Shown: positions 16,942 through 25,661, numbered from the stretch's first letter. The stretch is DNA of 64,000 nucleotides from Pediococcus cellicola (GCF_001438655.1 NZ_JQBR01000005.1:62001-126000), one strand, 5' to 3'. Numbers and translations are program-made. The notes: generated from the letters alone by a model not told the origin.

Positions 16942-18447
16942 ATGGCAAAAGATTATACACAGCTTGCTTCTGACATTATTAAAAATGTTGGTGGTAAGGA
17001 AAACATTAAAAGTTTGATTCATTGTATTACGCGTTTACGTTTTTATTTAAAGGATGAAAGTATCGCGAAAGATGATGTGATTCAGAATTTGGATGGTGTT
17101 ATCTCTGTTCGCCATGCTCAAGGACAATACCAAGTCGTCATTGGTGCCGCGGTAACTGACGTTTATAATGCTGTGATCGATCAAATTGGTCATGAATATG
17201 AGGATCCAGATGCAACAGAAGCTGCCATTGCAGAAACAGCGGCTGCGGCTAAGGACCCAGACAATCGGAAGTTTACCGAAAAAGTAAAAGATGGTTTTGA
17301 TGCCTTAATTGGTGTGATTACCGGTTCAATGATGCCTGTCATTGGTTTGTTGGCCGCAAGTGGTATCTTAAAAGGATTACTACAAATGGCTGTGTATTTC
17401 CATTGGACAACGATTACTTCTCAAACTTATATCATTATTTCAGCAATGGGTGATGCAGCATTCTATTTCTTGCCAGTAATTGTTGGTTTTACCGCTGCAC
17501 GTCGTTTGAAAGCTGACCCTGTGATCATGGCTATTATTGGTGGTGTATTAATTTATCCTTCATTATTTTCAATTGCCACCGGAACTAAAGTATCAGGACA
17601 TTTATTAGGGATGGCTTTAAACACAAACTTGTTTGGTTTACCGATTCACATGGTTAATTACACCTACACAATTTTCCCAATTATTGCGGGTGCATGGATG
17701 GCACACTACATTGAAATTTGGTTGAAGAAATGGATTCCACAAATTCTCCAAATGATTTTTGTCCCATTGTTTGAAGTGATGATTGTTTCTGCTTTGATTA
17801 TGATTGTGGTTGGGCCAATTATTACTTTGATTAGTACTGGAATTTCAATTGTTTTAGATGCTGTATTGAAGTTCAATTACCCAATTGCCGGATTGTTAAT
17901 CGGTGGTTTCTATCAGATTTTGGTTATTTTCGGACTTCACTGGGCGATTGTACCTTTGATTGCCAATGATATTGCTTCAAAGGGTTACAGTTATTTAAAT
18001 GCGATTGTTTCAATGACAATGGTTGCACAAGGTGCCGCCGTATTGGCGATCTTCCTTAAATCAAAGATTGCATCCATTAAGGAACTTTCAGGTGCTGCTG
18101 CGATTTCAGCGTTTGTTGGAATTACAGAGCCTTCTATTTATGGTATTAACTTGAAGTATGGACGAGCGTTCTTGACTGCTAATATTGGTGCGGCAGCTGG
18201 GGGCTTAGTTACCGGATTGTTGAATGTTAATATGTATGGATTTACGGGTTCAATTATTGGATTTCCATCATTCTTTACACCAGCTCGTTTTGGTGGCGGT
18301 ATCAGTAATGAAATTAACTTTTGGATTGCAACAATTGTGACGCTGGTTGTGGGCTTTGCTTGCACATGGGCATTTGGTTTCAAAGATTCTGATGTCGCAG
18401 ATGCCAAGGAAGTGACACGTCGAAAGACCATCGGTAAAAATGCTTAA
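16942..18447 (+). CDS. PTS EIIBC component, probable trehalose transporter
   Basis: 501 residues. EIIB domain with the phosphorylated Cys28 in HCITRLRF, a linker, and an EIIC membrane domain from about residue 105 to the end (GSMMPVIGLLAASGILKG marks its start). There is no fused EIIA, consistent with the separate gene just upstream. AAGGAGG precedes the ATG. It imports trehalose as trehalose 6-phosphate. A hairpin terminator follows. Confidence 0.9.
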   Translation: MAKDYTQLASDIIKNVGGKENIKSLIHCITRLRFYLKDESIAKDDVIQNLDGVISVRHAQGQYQVVIGAAVTDVYNAVIDQIGHEYEDPDATEAAIAETAAAAKDPDNRKFTEKVKDGFDALIGVITGSMMPVIGLLAASGILKGLLQMAVYFHWTTITSQTYIIISAMGDAAFYFLPVIVGFTAARRLKADPVIMAIIGGVLIYPSLFSIATGTKVSGHLLGMALNTNLFGLPIHMVNYTYTIFPIIAGAWMAHYIEIWLKKWIPQILQMIFVPLFEVMIVSALIMIVVGPIITLISTGISIVLDAVLKFNYPIAGLLIGGFYQILVIFGLHWAIVPLIANDIASKGYSYLNAIVSMTMVAQGAAVLAIFLKSKIASIKELSGAAAISAFVGITEPSIYGINLKYGRAFLTANIGAAAGGLVTGLLNVNMYGFTGSIIGFPSFFTPARFGGGISNEINFWIATIVTLVVGFACTWAFGFKDSDVADAKEVTRRKTIGKNA

Positions 18448-18463
18448 ATTTTTAAAAGTTAGT

Positions 18464-18503
18464 AAACGAATAACCAACGAAATTTATGGTTGTTCGTTTT
18501 TTG
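18464..18503 (+). terminator. Terminator of the trehalose PTS operon
   Basis: The stem 18464-18476 pairs with 18487-18499 (one G-U), followed by a T run. Confidence 0.8.
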
Positions 18504-18527
18504 TTTGCGTATTTTTAGTACAAAGAC

Positions 18528-18556
18528 TTGTTATAAAGTTCGTTTTGGAGTATTAT
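18528..18556 (+). promoter_or_regulatory. Promoter of the T-box/ECF operon
   Basis: TTGTTA (18528-18533), 17-base spacer, TATTAT (18551-18556), just upstream of the T-box leader. Confidence 0.6.
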
Positions 18557-18569
18557 CAAACTTATTCAG

Positions 18570-18810
18570 AATATTAAAGAACGCTGTGAACAGATGAGTA
18601 GGAACAAAGCCGATTTTAAAGAGAGCTAGGATAGTGAAAGCTAGTAATGAGGCAGTGCTGAAGATGGTCTGGGAGCGTTGCGGTGAACTCCAAAAGTGAA
18701 GCTGCAGGTGCGAAGCCTTTATGAATTAAGATAAACGTTTTTCGTTTAAATAAAGGTGGCACCGCGGTGAAACGCCCTTTACTTCAAATTTGAAGTGAGG
18801 GCGTTTTTTT
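18570..18810 (+). ncRNA. T-box leader, specifier reads as Met (AUG)
   Basis: The T-box sequence AAAGGTGGCACCGCGG is at 18752-18767, followed by a terminator (AACGCCCT arm to GGGCGTT, then seven T up to 18810). Stem I features precede it: an apical block (AGCTAGGATAGTGAAAGCTA) and the specifier region GAAG-ATG-GTC-TGGGAG. In known T-boxes the specifier codon is followed by RUC and a GGAG-like block, which points to ATG at 18664-18666, that is methionine. Reading one base earlier would give GAT (Asp), but that breaks the spacing. Uncharged tRNA should stabilise the antiterminator and switch on the ECF genes downstream. Confidence 0.9.
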
Positions 18811-18861
18811 ATGATCTAGGTTACAAAAATTAAAAATATTTTACATAAGGGAGAGAGACTT

Positions 18862-19419
18862 ATGAACCAAAAACAAGGTATTTCAGTAAGAACCGTTGTG
18901 GCAATCGGAATTGGGACCGCAATTTTCTTTGTATTAATGCGTTATATTCCCATTCCAACTGGTGTGCCAAATACGAATATTAACTTAGCCTATGGATTCT
19001 TAGCACTAATGGGAGCTATTTTTGGCCCCATTGCGGGTGGCTTGATTGCTTTTTTGGGACACATGTTTACTGATTTAACCTGGGGTGAACCTTGGTGGAC
19101 ATGGATCATTGCTGATGGCATCTATGGTGTTCTGTTTGGATTAACCAAAAAATCCCTGAATATTGAAAGTGGTGCTTTGTCGAAACGAAAATTAATCCTT
19201 TTTAATGTTTACCAGATTATTATTACGATTTTGGTATGGGGTGTGATTGCGCCAACCGGAGATGTACTTATCTATTCAGAACCAGCTTCTAAAGTTTATC
19301 TACAAGGAATAACTTCAGTGATCTGCAATGCCCTTTCAGTTGGAATTTTGGGAACAATTTTATTAGTGGCTTATGCCAATACCCGTTCTAAGAAAGGTAG
19401 CTTAAAGGAAGAGTCTTAA
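18862..19419 (+). CDS. mtsT: ECF transporter S component, UPF0397/MtsT type
   Basis: 185 residues with about five to six membrane helices and the UPF0397 pattern (SVRTVVAIGIGTAIFFVL, then IPTGVPNTNI, then GEPWWTWIIADG). UPF0397 proteins are substrate-binding S components of energy-coupling factor transporters. The Met-type T-box in front and the dedicated A and T genes behind match the MtsTUV system proposed for methionine or methionine precursors. The substrate assignment is inferred from family and leader, not shown. Confidence 0.82.
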   Translation: MNQKQGISVRTVVAIGIGTAIFFVLMRYIPIPTGVPNTNINLAYGFLALMGAIFGPIAGGLIAFLGHMFTDLTWGEPWWTWIIADGIYGVLFGLTKKSLNIESGALSKRKLILFNVYQIIITILVWGVIAPTGDVLIYSEPASKVYLQGITSVICNALSVGILGTILLVAYANTRSKKGSLKEES

Positions 19420-19423
19420 TTTT

Positions 19424-21133
19424 ATGAAGAAACCAATCATTAGTTTTCAAGATGTTAGTTTTCAGTACCACAGTCAATCTAAGCCCACGCTGCATCATCT
19501 AAATTTTGACATTTATCCTGGTGAAAAGGTTTTGATTGCGGGCCCCTCAGGATCAGGAAAAACCACAATCAGTCGATTAATCAACGGCTTAATTCCGACT
19601 GCCTATCCCGGACAATTGTCTGGTAAAATTTTGATCAATGGCGAACCAGCTGAGAAACAGACCATATTTGACCTTTCATTAAAAGTTGGCACTGTCTTGC
19701 AGGATCCGGATACACAATTTGTAGGATTGACAGTGGCCGAAGACATTGCATTTGCACTGGAAAATGATGATGAGAATCAGCCTGTACTGCAAAAAAAAGC
19801 ACATGAATGGGCGCAGCGATTAAACATTCCGGCCATTTTAAATAATCATCCACAAGAAATCTCGGGTGGTCAAAAGCAACGAGTTGCCATGGCAGGTGTG
19901 TTAGTGGATGAGGGAAAAATTCTCTTATTCGATGAGCCCTTGGCTAGTTTAGATCCAGTGGCTGGCCGTGCTTCCATTGAGTTAATTGATGGGATGCAAA
20001 AACAGGATCATACGACCACAATTATTATTGAACATCGCATTGAAGATGTCTTGTACAAGCCAGTGGATCGGCTTATTTTGGTTGATCAAGGTAAAATTGT
20101 GGCTAACGATACGCCTGAAGCCCTTTTGAAAAGCGGCATTTTGATGAGTTTAGGACTGCGTGAGCCTTTGTATCTGTCTGCTTTGAAGTACGCGGGTGTG
20201 AAACTAGATTCAGTCGAAAATGTAGACAGTATTCAAAAAATTCAGCTTTCCTCTGCCGTTGCTCAGAGTGTGCAAAGCTGGGTTAAACCACAAACGGTAA
20301 CTGCCGCAAAAGCGAAAAAGACCCCGATTCTTAAAATAAAGAACCTGTCTTTTAGCTATGATTCTAGGCCAATTTTACGTCAATTGAACCTCAGTATTCA
20401 GGCCGGTGAAATGGTTAGTTTGGTTGGCAAAAATGGGGTAGGTAAAACAACACTGAGTAATATTATTACCGGCTTTTTGCATCAGAATTCCGGTAGTTTG
20501 GATTTAAATGGTGAAAGTATTGATGATGCCTCCATAAAAGAACGGGCGGACCACATTGGGTATGTCCTTCAGGATCCCAATATGATGATTTCGAAAAATA
20601 CCGTTTCAGAAGAAGTTGCTTTAGGACTAACACTCCGTGGTGTCAATTCGGATGAGATTGACGCTAAAGTAGCCAAAACATTGAAGGTTTGTGGGCTATA
20701 TGCCTTTCGTCACTGGCCAATTTCGGCTTTAAGTTATGGACAGAAAAAAAGAGTTACCATTGCGGCAATTTTGGTCTTAGATCCGGAACTTTTGATTTTA
20801 GACGAACCAACAGCAGGTCAGGATTGGCGTCATTATACAGAGATGATGTCTTTTATTCGTGATTTAAACCAGCAATACGGAATTACTGTTATTTTTATTA
20901 CGCATGATATGCATTTAATGATGGAATATACAGATCGTGTGGTTGTTTTAAATGATGGTGCCATTGCCTATGATGATCAACCGATGAAATTGTTTGCCAA
21001 TTTAGATTTGCTAAAACAGGCCTCATTAGTTGAAACCAGTTTATTTACGCTCGCACAACGAGTTAATGTAGCTCCGGAGAGGTTAATTGCAAGCTTTATT
21101 GCTCAAGAGAAGGTGGGGCGTGCACATGAATAA
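19424..21133 (+). CDS. mtsU: ECF transporter ATPase, two fused ABC domains
   Basis: 569 residues made of two ABC ATPase modules. Module 1: Walker A GPSGSGKTT near 41, signature ISGGQKQRVAMAG, Walker B ILLFDEPLASLD. Module 2: Walker A GKNGVGKTT near 330, signature LSYGQKKRVTIAA, Walker B LLILDEPTAGQD. This is the fused EcfA-A' form. It overlaps the next gene by eight bases. It energises uptake by the S component through EcfT. Confidence 0.9.
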   Translation: MKKPIISFQDVSFQYHSQSKPTLHHLNFDIYPGEKVLIAGPSGSGKTTISRLINGLIPTAYPGQLSGKILINGEPAEKQTIFDLSLKVGTVLQDPDTQFVGLTVAEDIAFALENDDENQPVLQKKAHEWAQRLNIPAILNNHPQEISGGQKQRVAMAGVLVDEGKILLFDEPLASLDPVAGRASIELIDGMQKQDHTTTIIIEHRIEDVLYKPVDRLILVDQGKIVANDTPEALLKSGILMSLGLREPLYLSALKYAGVKLDSVENVDSIQKIQLSSAVAQSVQSWVKPQTVTAAKAKKTPILKIKNLSFSYDSRPILRQLNLSIQAGEMVSLVGKNGVGKTTLSNIITGFLHQNSGSLDLNGESIDDASIKERADHIGYVLQDPNMMISKNTVSEEVALGLTLRGVNSDEIDAKVAKTLKVCGLYAFRHWPISALSYGQKKRVTIAAILVLDPELLILDEPTAGQDWRHYTEMMSFIRDLNQQYGITVIFITHDMHLMMEYTDRVVVLNDGAIAYDDQPMKLFANLDLLKQASLVETSLFTLAQRVNVAPERLIASFIAQEKVGRAHE

Positions 21134-21959
21134 CAATGTCTTAATTGGGTATAAAAAACGAGATAACTTTGTAGATCGTTTGACAGGAACTACAAAATTA
21201 ATTGGTTTGATTGCACTTTCGGTCATTGGCATGGTCAGTTTTGACACGCGCTTTTTATTGGTTTTGACCGTGGGTTCACTAGTGCTGTTTCGGCTTTCTG
21301 GAATCAGATTTCGAGAAGTTTCGTTTGTTTTAAGTTTTATTACGGCGTTTTCAGTACTGAATCTGGCTGCAGTCTATATATTTGGACCGCAGTATGGTGT
21401 GCATTTATATGGGTCGGCACATGTCATTTGGCAGGGAATTGGTCCCTATAATTTAACGTGGGAGCAGCTCTTTTATGAATTTAATTTGTTTTTGAAATAT
21501 ATTTTTACAATTCCGTTGGCGTTGATATTTTTGATGACGACGAATCCAAGTGAGTTTTCATCAAGCTTGAACCGTATTGGAATTTCGTATCGCATTAGTT
21601 ATGCGGTGTCATTAGCGTTGCGCTATATTCCGGATGTGCAAAAGGATTATCGGCAGATTAGCAAGGCACAGCAGGCACGTGGCAATGAAATTTCGAAAAA
21701 AGGAAAATTGACGCATCGGGTGAAGGCGGCAGCACAGATTTTGTTGCCGTTGATTTTCACGAGTTTGGATCGGATAGAAACGATAAGTCAGGCGATGGAG
21801 TTGCGTCGGTTTGGTAAATTGAAGAAGCGAAGTTGGTACGCGCAGCGGCCGATGAAGAAAAATGACTTTGTGGCCTTGTTGGGAGTTGCGGTAGTGGTGT
21901 TGGTAGGTATTTATCTATTTAGGGTGAATGGCGGAAGGTTTTATGATCCGTTTAACTAA
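21126..21959 (+). CDS. mtsV: ECF transporter transmembrane component (EcfT)
   Basis: 277 residues from the ATG at 21126, preceded by AGGTGGGG within the end of mtsU. EcfT hallmarks: about five helices and the cytoplasmic coupling segments with conserved short motifs (QQARG near 183, then MELRRFG near 240). The final 240 bases of the gene are G-rich on the coding strand (about 34% G by hand count over 21661-21900), and a palindromic repeat starts six bases after the stop, as at the end of the baeRF gene. Confidence 0.88.
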   Translation: MNNNVLIGYKKRDNFVDRLTGTTKLIGLIALSVIGMVSFDTRFLLVLTVGSLVLFRLSGIRFREVSFVLSFITAFSVLNLAAVYIFGPQYGVHLYGSAHVIWQGIGPYNLTWEQLFYEFNLFLKYIFTIPLALIFLMTTNPSEFSSSLNRIGISYRISYAVSLALRYIPDVQKDYRQISKAQQARGNEISKKGKLTHRVKAAAQILLPLIFTSLDRIETISQAMELRRFGKLKKRSWYAQRPMKKNDFVALLGVAVVVLVGIYLFRVNGGRFYDPFN

Positions 21960-21965
21960 ATAAAG

Positions 21966-22075
21966 TGAGCGAGGCAAAGCGGTAAAAGGCGGTAGATAAG
22001 TGTGATGTATGCGGGATCGTAATCCCGCAGGAATCATACTTATCTGCCGCCTTTTGCTTTGCCGAGCTGTCCTAG
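21966..22075 (+). repeat. Palindromic intergenic repeat, copy B (full)
   Basis: Same architecture as copy A at 9172. Outer arms GGCAAAGC and GCTTTGCC (copy A: GACAAAAC and GTTTTGTC), a 23-bp inner stem with two G-U pairs, apical hairpin GCGGGAT-CGTA-ATCCCGC, and tail CGAGCTGTCCTAGA. Arm sequences differ from copy A at many positions, yet pairing is kept, which is covariation. Confidence 0.85.
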
Positions 22076-22165
22076 ACTAGGTAAGTGGTGGTGATGTATG
22101 CGGGATCGTAATCCCGCAGGAATCATGCTTATCTACCGCCTTTTGCTTTGCCGAGCTGTCCTAGA
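22076..22165 (+). repeat. Palindromic intergenic repeat, copy B' (partial, tandem)
   Basis: Directly follows copy B. The apical hairpin, the 3' arm and the tail (GCTTTGCCGAGCTGTCCTAG) are intact, but the 5' arm is shortened and diverged (GGTAAGTGGTGGTGAT), so the outer stem cannot close. The same full-plus-partial tandem order occurs at 9172-9382. Confidence 0.75.
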
Positions 22166-22320
22166 CATATATTTTTTAAGGGCCGAAACTAGTGAATCAG
22201 AAATAATTTTTATCTTTTTAATTTTCTTTGTTTACATTTGGCCTCTTCAAACGTTATTAGTATATGTAAGCCGTCGCGACACTTACGAAAAACTAATTTA
22301 AAAAAATGGAGGAAATCAAA

Positions 22321-22527
22321 ATGGAAAAATCCTGGTTAAAAACTGCTGTTTCAATCACAATGACGGGTGAAGGTCATGAGAAAGGTCTCAAACGCAGCTT
22401 CGCAAATATGCCTGAAGTTGTCAGTGATGACCAAATCAAAGGACTTGGCAATGTGCTTGAAGCCGTTTCAAACGACACATTTGATTTTGCTACTGTAACC
22501 ACAACGGAAAAAATTATTAATAACTAA
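22321..22527 (+). CDS. DUF1659-like small protein
   Basis: 68 residues from the ATG at 22321; the earlier ATG at 22306 overlaps the GGAGGA binding site and is rejected. The pattern (WLKTAVSITMTGEG, then KRSFANMPEVVSDDQIKGLG) resembles DUF1659 proteins, whose genes usually sit next to DUF2922 genes as here. Function unknown in the family. No membrane segment or signal peptide. The pair ends at a strong terminator. Confidence 0.75.
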   Translation: MEKSWLKTAVSITMTGEGHEKGLKRSFANMPEVVSDDQIKGLGNVLEAVSNDTFDFATVTTTEKIINN

Positions 22528-22591
22528 ATTAAAATAAAATAAAAATCTCACTCAATTTACGACTATGTATATAAAATTAGGAGGATACATG

Positions 22592-22825
22592 ATGAAACAA
22601 TTAGATATGGAATTTTTGAGCAGTCTTGGTAAGGTACGCCACGTTAAGTTAAAGTACGTTAACGAAGGTTTAGATGCTACAGCGGTACGAGCTGCTATGG
22701 CCCAATTAGCAGGCTTGAAATTGTTTGTAAAAGACGAAGAAGAATTGTACGCAAAGCCACAGGCCGCAAAATATATTGAAACAATTGATACACCCTTATT
22801 TGATGATGAGGCTGTAGAAGCCTAA
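22592..22825 (+). CDS. DUF2922-like small protein
   Basis: 77 residues from the ATG at 22592, seven bases after AGGAGG (an adjacent ATG at 22589 is the alternative). The pattern VRHVKLKYVNEGLDATAVRA followed by MAQLAGLKLF matches DUF2922. It is paired with the DUF1659-like gene 64 bases upstream. Function unknown. A decayed relative of this gene lies at 24460-24586, on the far side of the MFS gene. Confidence 0.75.
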   Translation: MKQLDMEFLSSLGKVRHVKLKYVNEGLDATAVRAAMAQLAGLKLFVKDEEELYAKPQAAKYIETIDTPLFDDEAVEA

Positions 22826-22866
22826 TAATAGGGTAACGAAACAACAAAATTCAACTTGTCATAAAC

Positions 22867-22906
22867 AAAGGGGTTCTGAAAAATTAATTTTTCAGAACCC
22901 CTTTTT
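22867..22906. terminator. Terminator of the DUF1659/DUF2922 pair
   Basis: A 19-bp perfect palindrome from 22867 to 22904 with T after it and A before it, so it can act in both directions. Confidence 0.85.
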
Positions 22907-23056
22907 GGGTACAAAATGGTCATACATAACAAAGGTGTCTCATAATAATTTTTTCAAAATTGATTAAAAATCGGAATATGAAGTTAATATTCCTTTAAAT
23001 AACCAAAGACTAGAAGTTTCATTCTAGTTGTATAAGGAAATCGACCAAATATGTTT

Positions 23057-24286
23057 CTAATTATAATTTTTGTCATATTTGGCCAATTCCTTGTTAAAGT
23101 AAGGGCTAAAGACTGCTAAAGCCGCAAATAACATAATGCTTCCAAAAATAACTATAATAGTTGGTAGTGTGTAAAGCCTAGATATTGGAGCACTTAAGGC
23201 AGCAGCAATCGGATTTGCTAAAGAAAAAATGGTGAGTACTGCACCGATAATGAGACCAATAGTATCATTGTTGGCCGACATTTGAATTATTGAGAAATAA
23301 ATGACTGAAGAAATACTGTTGAATATACCATATCCAATCCACAAAATAGATACAAAAAAGACATTAATTATTGAGGGCCTAACCCATGCGTTAATCCCAA
23401 GCAAGATTAACATCATTGATTGCCCAACAAGTAATGTAGGATAAAATACGCCGGTTTTAAGTCGGCCATGATATTTTGAAAAGGCTGCGGCACCTAAAAT
23501 ACCGCCAATTGTAAATGAAATATCAATGATATTGTAGACGATCTTGTATTGGTTAAATATATCAACACTATATTTAGGCATGAGTAACCAAATAGACCAA
23601 AAACAGAAATTGGAAATTAAAGCAATTGGAATCATAAGACTTATTAAGCGATTATGAACAATTAGTAACAGGCCGTGTTTAAAATCGCTCATTGTCTTTC
23701 CGAAGCTTAGACTATGTTCTTGAATGGGAGTAGCATCTGATGGAACATGCAAAATTGTGAGATACGAAATTAAGACAGATAAACCAAGACCAAATAATGC
23801 CCAAATCGGCTTTTTCCACAGTACAAACAAGACGGAAAGGCCGGATGAACTCACAGACGCAAGTTGGTTAGCTAGAGAAACCCATGAATTTGCTTTAAAA
23901 AGCTCTTTTTTATTCTCCACAAGTACCGGTGCAATTGACTCACTTAGTGGTGTGTAAACTATGCTAAGTAAGGAGTTGGCAATTACAACAAGAAACAGTG
24001 TTTTTAAATTACTGTGAAATAAATATAATAACGACAGACCAATCACAACAAGTAAGCAACGAATTAAAATAATTGCACGAAGTAACTTTACTTTGCTTTG
24101 CTGATCAACAATGTAGCCTCCGATGAATGATAGTAACATTGCAGCCATTGAAATTGTACCGAGAATGGAAACTAAGGATTGATTTTTTGTAGTTTCGTAA
24201 ATGTACCAATAAGCATATGTAGTAAAAGCACCTATAGAAAGACTATCGAAAAAATCACTGATGACGACACGTCTAATTTTTTTCAT
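23057..24286 (-). CDS. MFS transporter
   Basis: 409 residues from the ATG at 24286 (MKKIRRVVISDF); the longer frame upstream lacks a binding site and reads poorly. Twelve hydrophobic helices; the loop between helices 2 and 3 (GGYIVDQQSKVKLLR) is the MFS motif A equivalent. AT-rich, with a weak ribosome site (TAGGCG). It stands alone between an intact DUF2922 gene and a decayed DUF2922 copy, which suggests insertion or rearrangement. Probable export function; substrate unknown. Confidence 0.8.
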   Translation of the reverse strand: MKKIRRVVISDFFDSLSIGAFTTYAYWYIYETTKNQSLVSILGTISMAAMLLSFIGGYIVDQQSKVKLLRAIILIRCLLVVIGLSLLYLFHSNLKTLFLVVIANSLLSIVYTPLSESIAPVLVENKKELFKANSWVSLANQLASVSSSGLSVLFVLWKKPIWALFGLGLSVLISYLTILHVPSDATPIQEHSLSFGKTMSDFKHGLLLIVHNRLISLMIPIALISNFCFWSIWLLMPKYSVDIFNQYKIVYNIIDISFTIGGILGAAAFSKYHGRLKTGVFYPTLLVGQSMMLILLGINAWVRPSIINVFFVSILWIGYGIFNSISSVIYFSIIQMSANNDTIGLIIGAVLTIFSLANPIAAALSAPISRLYTLPTIIVIFGSIMLFAALAVFSPYFNKELAKYDKNYN

Positions 24287-24459
24287 AAAGATCACGCCTA
24301 TCTTAAATCGGATTGCTGAAAAAGATTCAAGGAGCATTGGAACCCTTTTGAACCTTTTTTGCGTATGTATTGACATAATTAATGAGTACCATAAAAATAT
24401 CGTACAACACCAAAAATGAAAAATCAATTAAAAGATTAAAATAAAATTGGAGCGAAACG

Positions 24460-24586
24460 ATGGAAGTTTTACAAAATAGTTGAACTAATTTAGGTTACAG
24501 AGGAATTACAAGCAAAGCCACAAATCGCTAATGATGTCGAAACAATAAATACACCATTATTTGATGGTGAGGTTGTAGAAACTTAA
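24460..24586 (+). pseudogene. Decayed DUF2922 gene fragment
   Basis: From 24494 the frame reads VTEELQAKPQIANDVETINT and PLFDGEVVET before TAA at 24584-24586. This aligns residue by residue with the end of the intact DUF2922 gene (EEELYAKPQAAKYIETIDT, PLFDDEAVEA). The start ATGGAAGTTTTA at 24460 resembles the intact MEFL region, but a TGA follows and the middle third of the gene is missing. A remnant with internal deletion. Confidence 0.75.
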
Positions 24587-24593
24587 TAACAAA

Positions 24594-24636
24594 ATAAGGT
24601 AGACAACCGACAGTGTTAGTCGTTTGTCTACCTTAT
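24594..24636. terminator. Bidirectional terminator
   Basis: The arms ATAAGGTAGACAA and TTTGTCTACCTTAT plus inner CGAC and GTCG form a long stem between the DUF2922 remnant and the convergent GNAT gene. Confidence 0.75.
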
Positions 24637-24656
24637 TGTATATATGAAACTTTTAA

Positions 24657-25193
24657 TCAAAACCATTCAGAACGTAAAATACCATGTTTCACGGAATCAT
24701 AGTATTTTCCTTGCCAGTACCGAACCTGACGAATTTTGCCCTCTAAATGAAGACCAATTTTCTTGCTAAGATTGATCATTCGTAAATTTCCAGACCAAGT
24801 TGTTAAACCGATGTGAGGCAAATCAATGACTTCGTCAAAAAGATGTGTGATCCATAACTTTAGTGCTCGCTGCCCAATATGTTGTCCCCAAAGGTCTGTT
24901 CGGTAAACTGTGATTCCGACGTCTAGCCATCGTTTTAATGAACCATCATCATAATAGGCAAATAAGGCTCCTACTAGTTCATCATTGAAAGTGATGATCC
25001 AGCGATACTTATTGCTTAGCCATTCTTTGGGCCCGATGGTGGTTAAAAATGCTTGCTTAGTAGGTAAAACATCATGAAAATATGGGCCATTCCATTTGGT
25101 CCATTCAGCATGTGAGTCGCTAAAGGCTAATTGCCATAAGGCTTCTAATTCAGATGTGTGTAGCGGTCTAATTTCTAAATTATTTTGTTGCAT
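24657..25193 (-). CDS. GNAT-family N-acetyltransferase
   Basis: 178 residues from the ATG at 25193 (MQQNNLEIRPL); the upstream in-frame ATG at 25229 has no binding site. GNAT features: N-terminal LEIRPLHTSELEAL, acetyl-CoA loop near GITVYRTDLWGQHIGQRAL and the later IGLHLEGKIRQVRYWQGKYY, the pattern of the RimJ/RimL-like branch. It transfers an acetyl group to an amine; the substrate is unknown. Single gene, terminated by the hairpin at 24594-24636. Confidence 0.85.
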   Translation of the reverse strand: MQQNNLEIRPLHTSELEALWQLAFSDSHAEWTKWNGPYFHDVLPTKQAFLTTIGPKEWLSNKYRWIITFNDELVGALFAYYDDGSLKRWLDVGITVYRTDLWGQHIGQRALKLWITHLFDEVIDLPHIGLTTWSGNLRMINLSKKIGLHLEGKIRQVRYWQGKYYDSVKHGILRSEWF

Positions 25194-25413
25194 AGTGTTG
25201 TGAACTCCATTAAGTTTATTTTTTATCATACGCCAGTTGAATCAAGTTTAAATTAAAAAAGTGTTTTTTTACGCCAATTTTCAAAATTAGTGGTATAACA
25301 AAGTTGTTGGGGGTATTTCAATTCTGAGACGATCAACACATTAATTTAAACAGTACTTGGTGGCTGTTTTAATTAGTGGGCTTCACCCAAAAATATAATT
25401 GGAGGTTTTTGAT

Positions 25414-25635
25414 ATGGCAGCAACAGCTTATGTAGAAAAAACCGCGCTTTTAGACACGGCAACCAAAGATATTTTTGATTGGAGTGACGATGCTACACCA
25501 TTGCGTGATGCAATGTGGGACAAAGTCATGGAAAGCAATAACCATAATACAGATAAGACATCTGAACAAGCAGCAAAGTGGGAAGATATGAATGATTCCG
25601 ACTTAAAAGCAGCTGCTGAAAAGCTATTGAAGTAA
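25414..25635 (+). CDS. Small acidic protein of unknown function
   Basis: 73 residues from the ATG at 25414, eight bases after TTGGAGG; the earlier ATG at 25399 overlaps that site. Acidic, hydrophilic, no signal peptide or helix long enough for a membrane. The C-terminal part (KWEDMNDSDLKAAAEKLLK) looks helical. A strong hairpin terminator follows, so it is a complete single-gene unit. Family not recognised. Confidence 0.65.
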   Translation: MAATAYVEKTALLDTATKDIFDWSDDATPLRDAMWDKVMESNNHNTDKTSEQAAKWEDMNDSDLKAAAEKLLK

Positions 25636-25661
25636 AATTAAATCAGGTAATTAAAAAAAGT

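Noticed and set aside
18570-18810. SAM riboswitch as the leader of the ECF operon
   Set aside because: The conserved AAAGGTGGCACCGCGG block and Stem I features identify a T-box instead.
22321-25635. A prophage or mobile island in this stretch
   Set aside because: Several small genes and a remnant are present, but there is no integrase, transposase, phage gene or attachment-site duplication.
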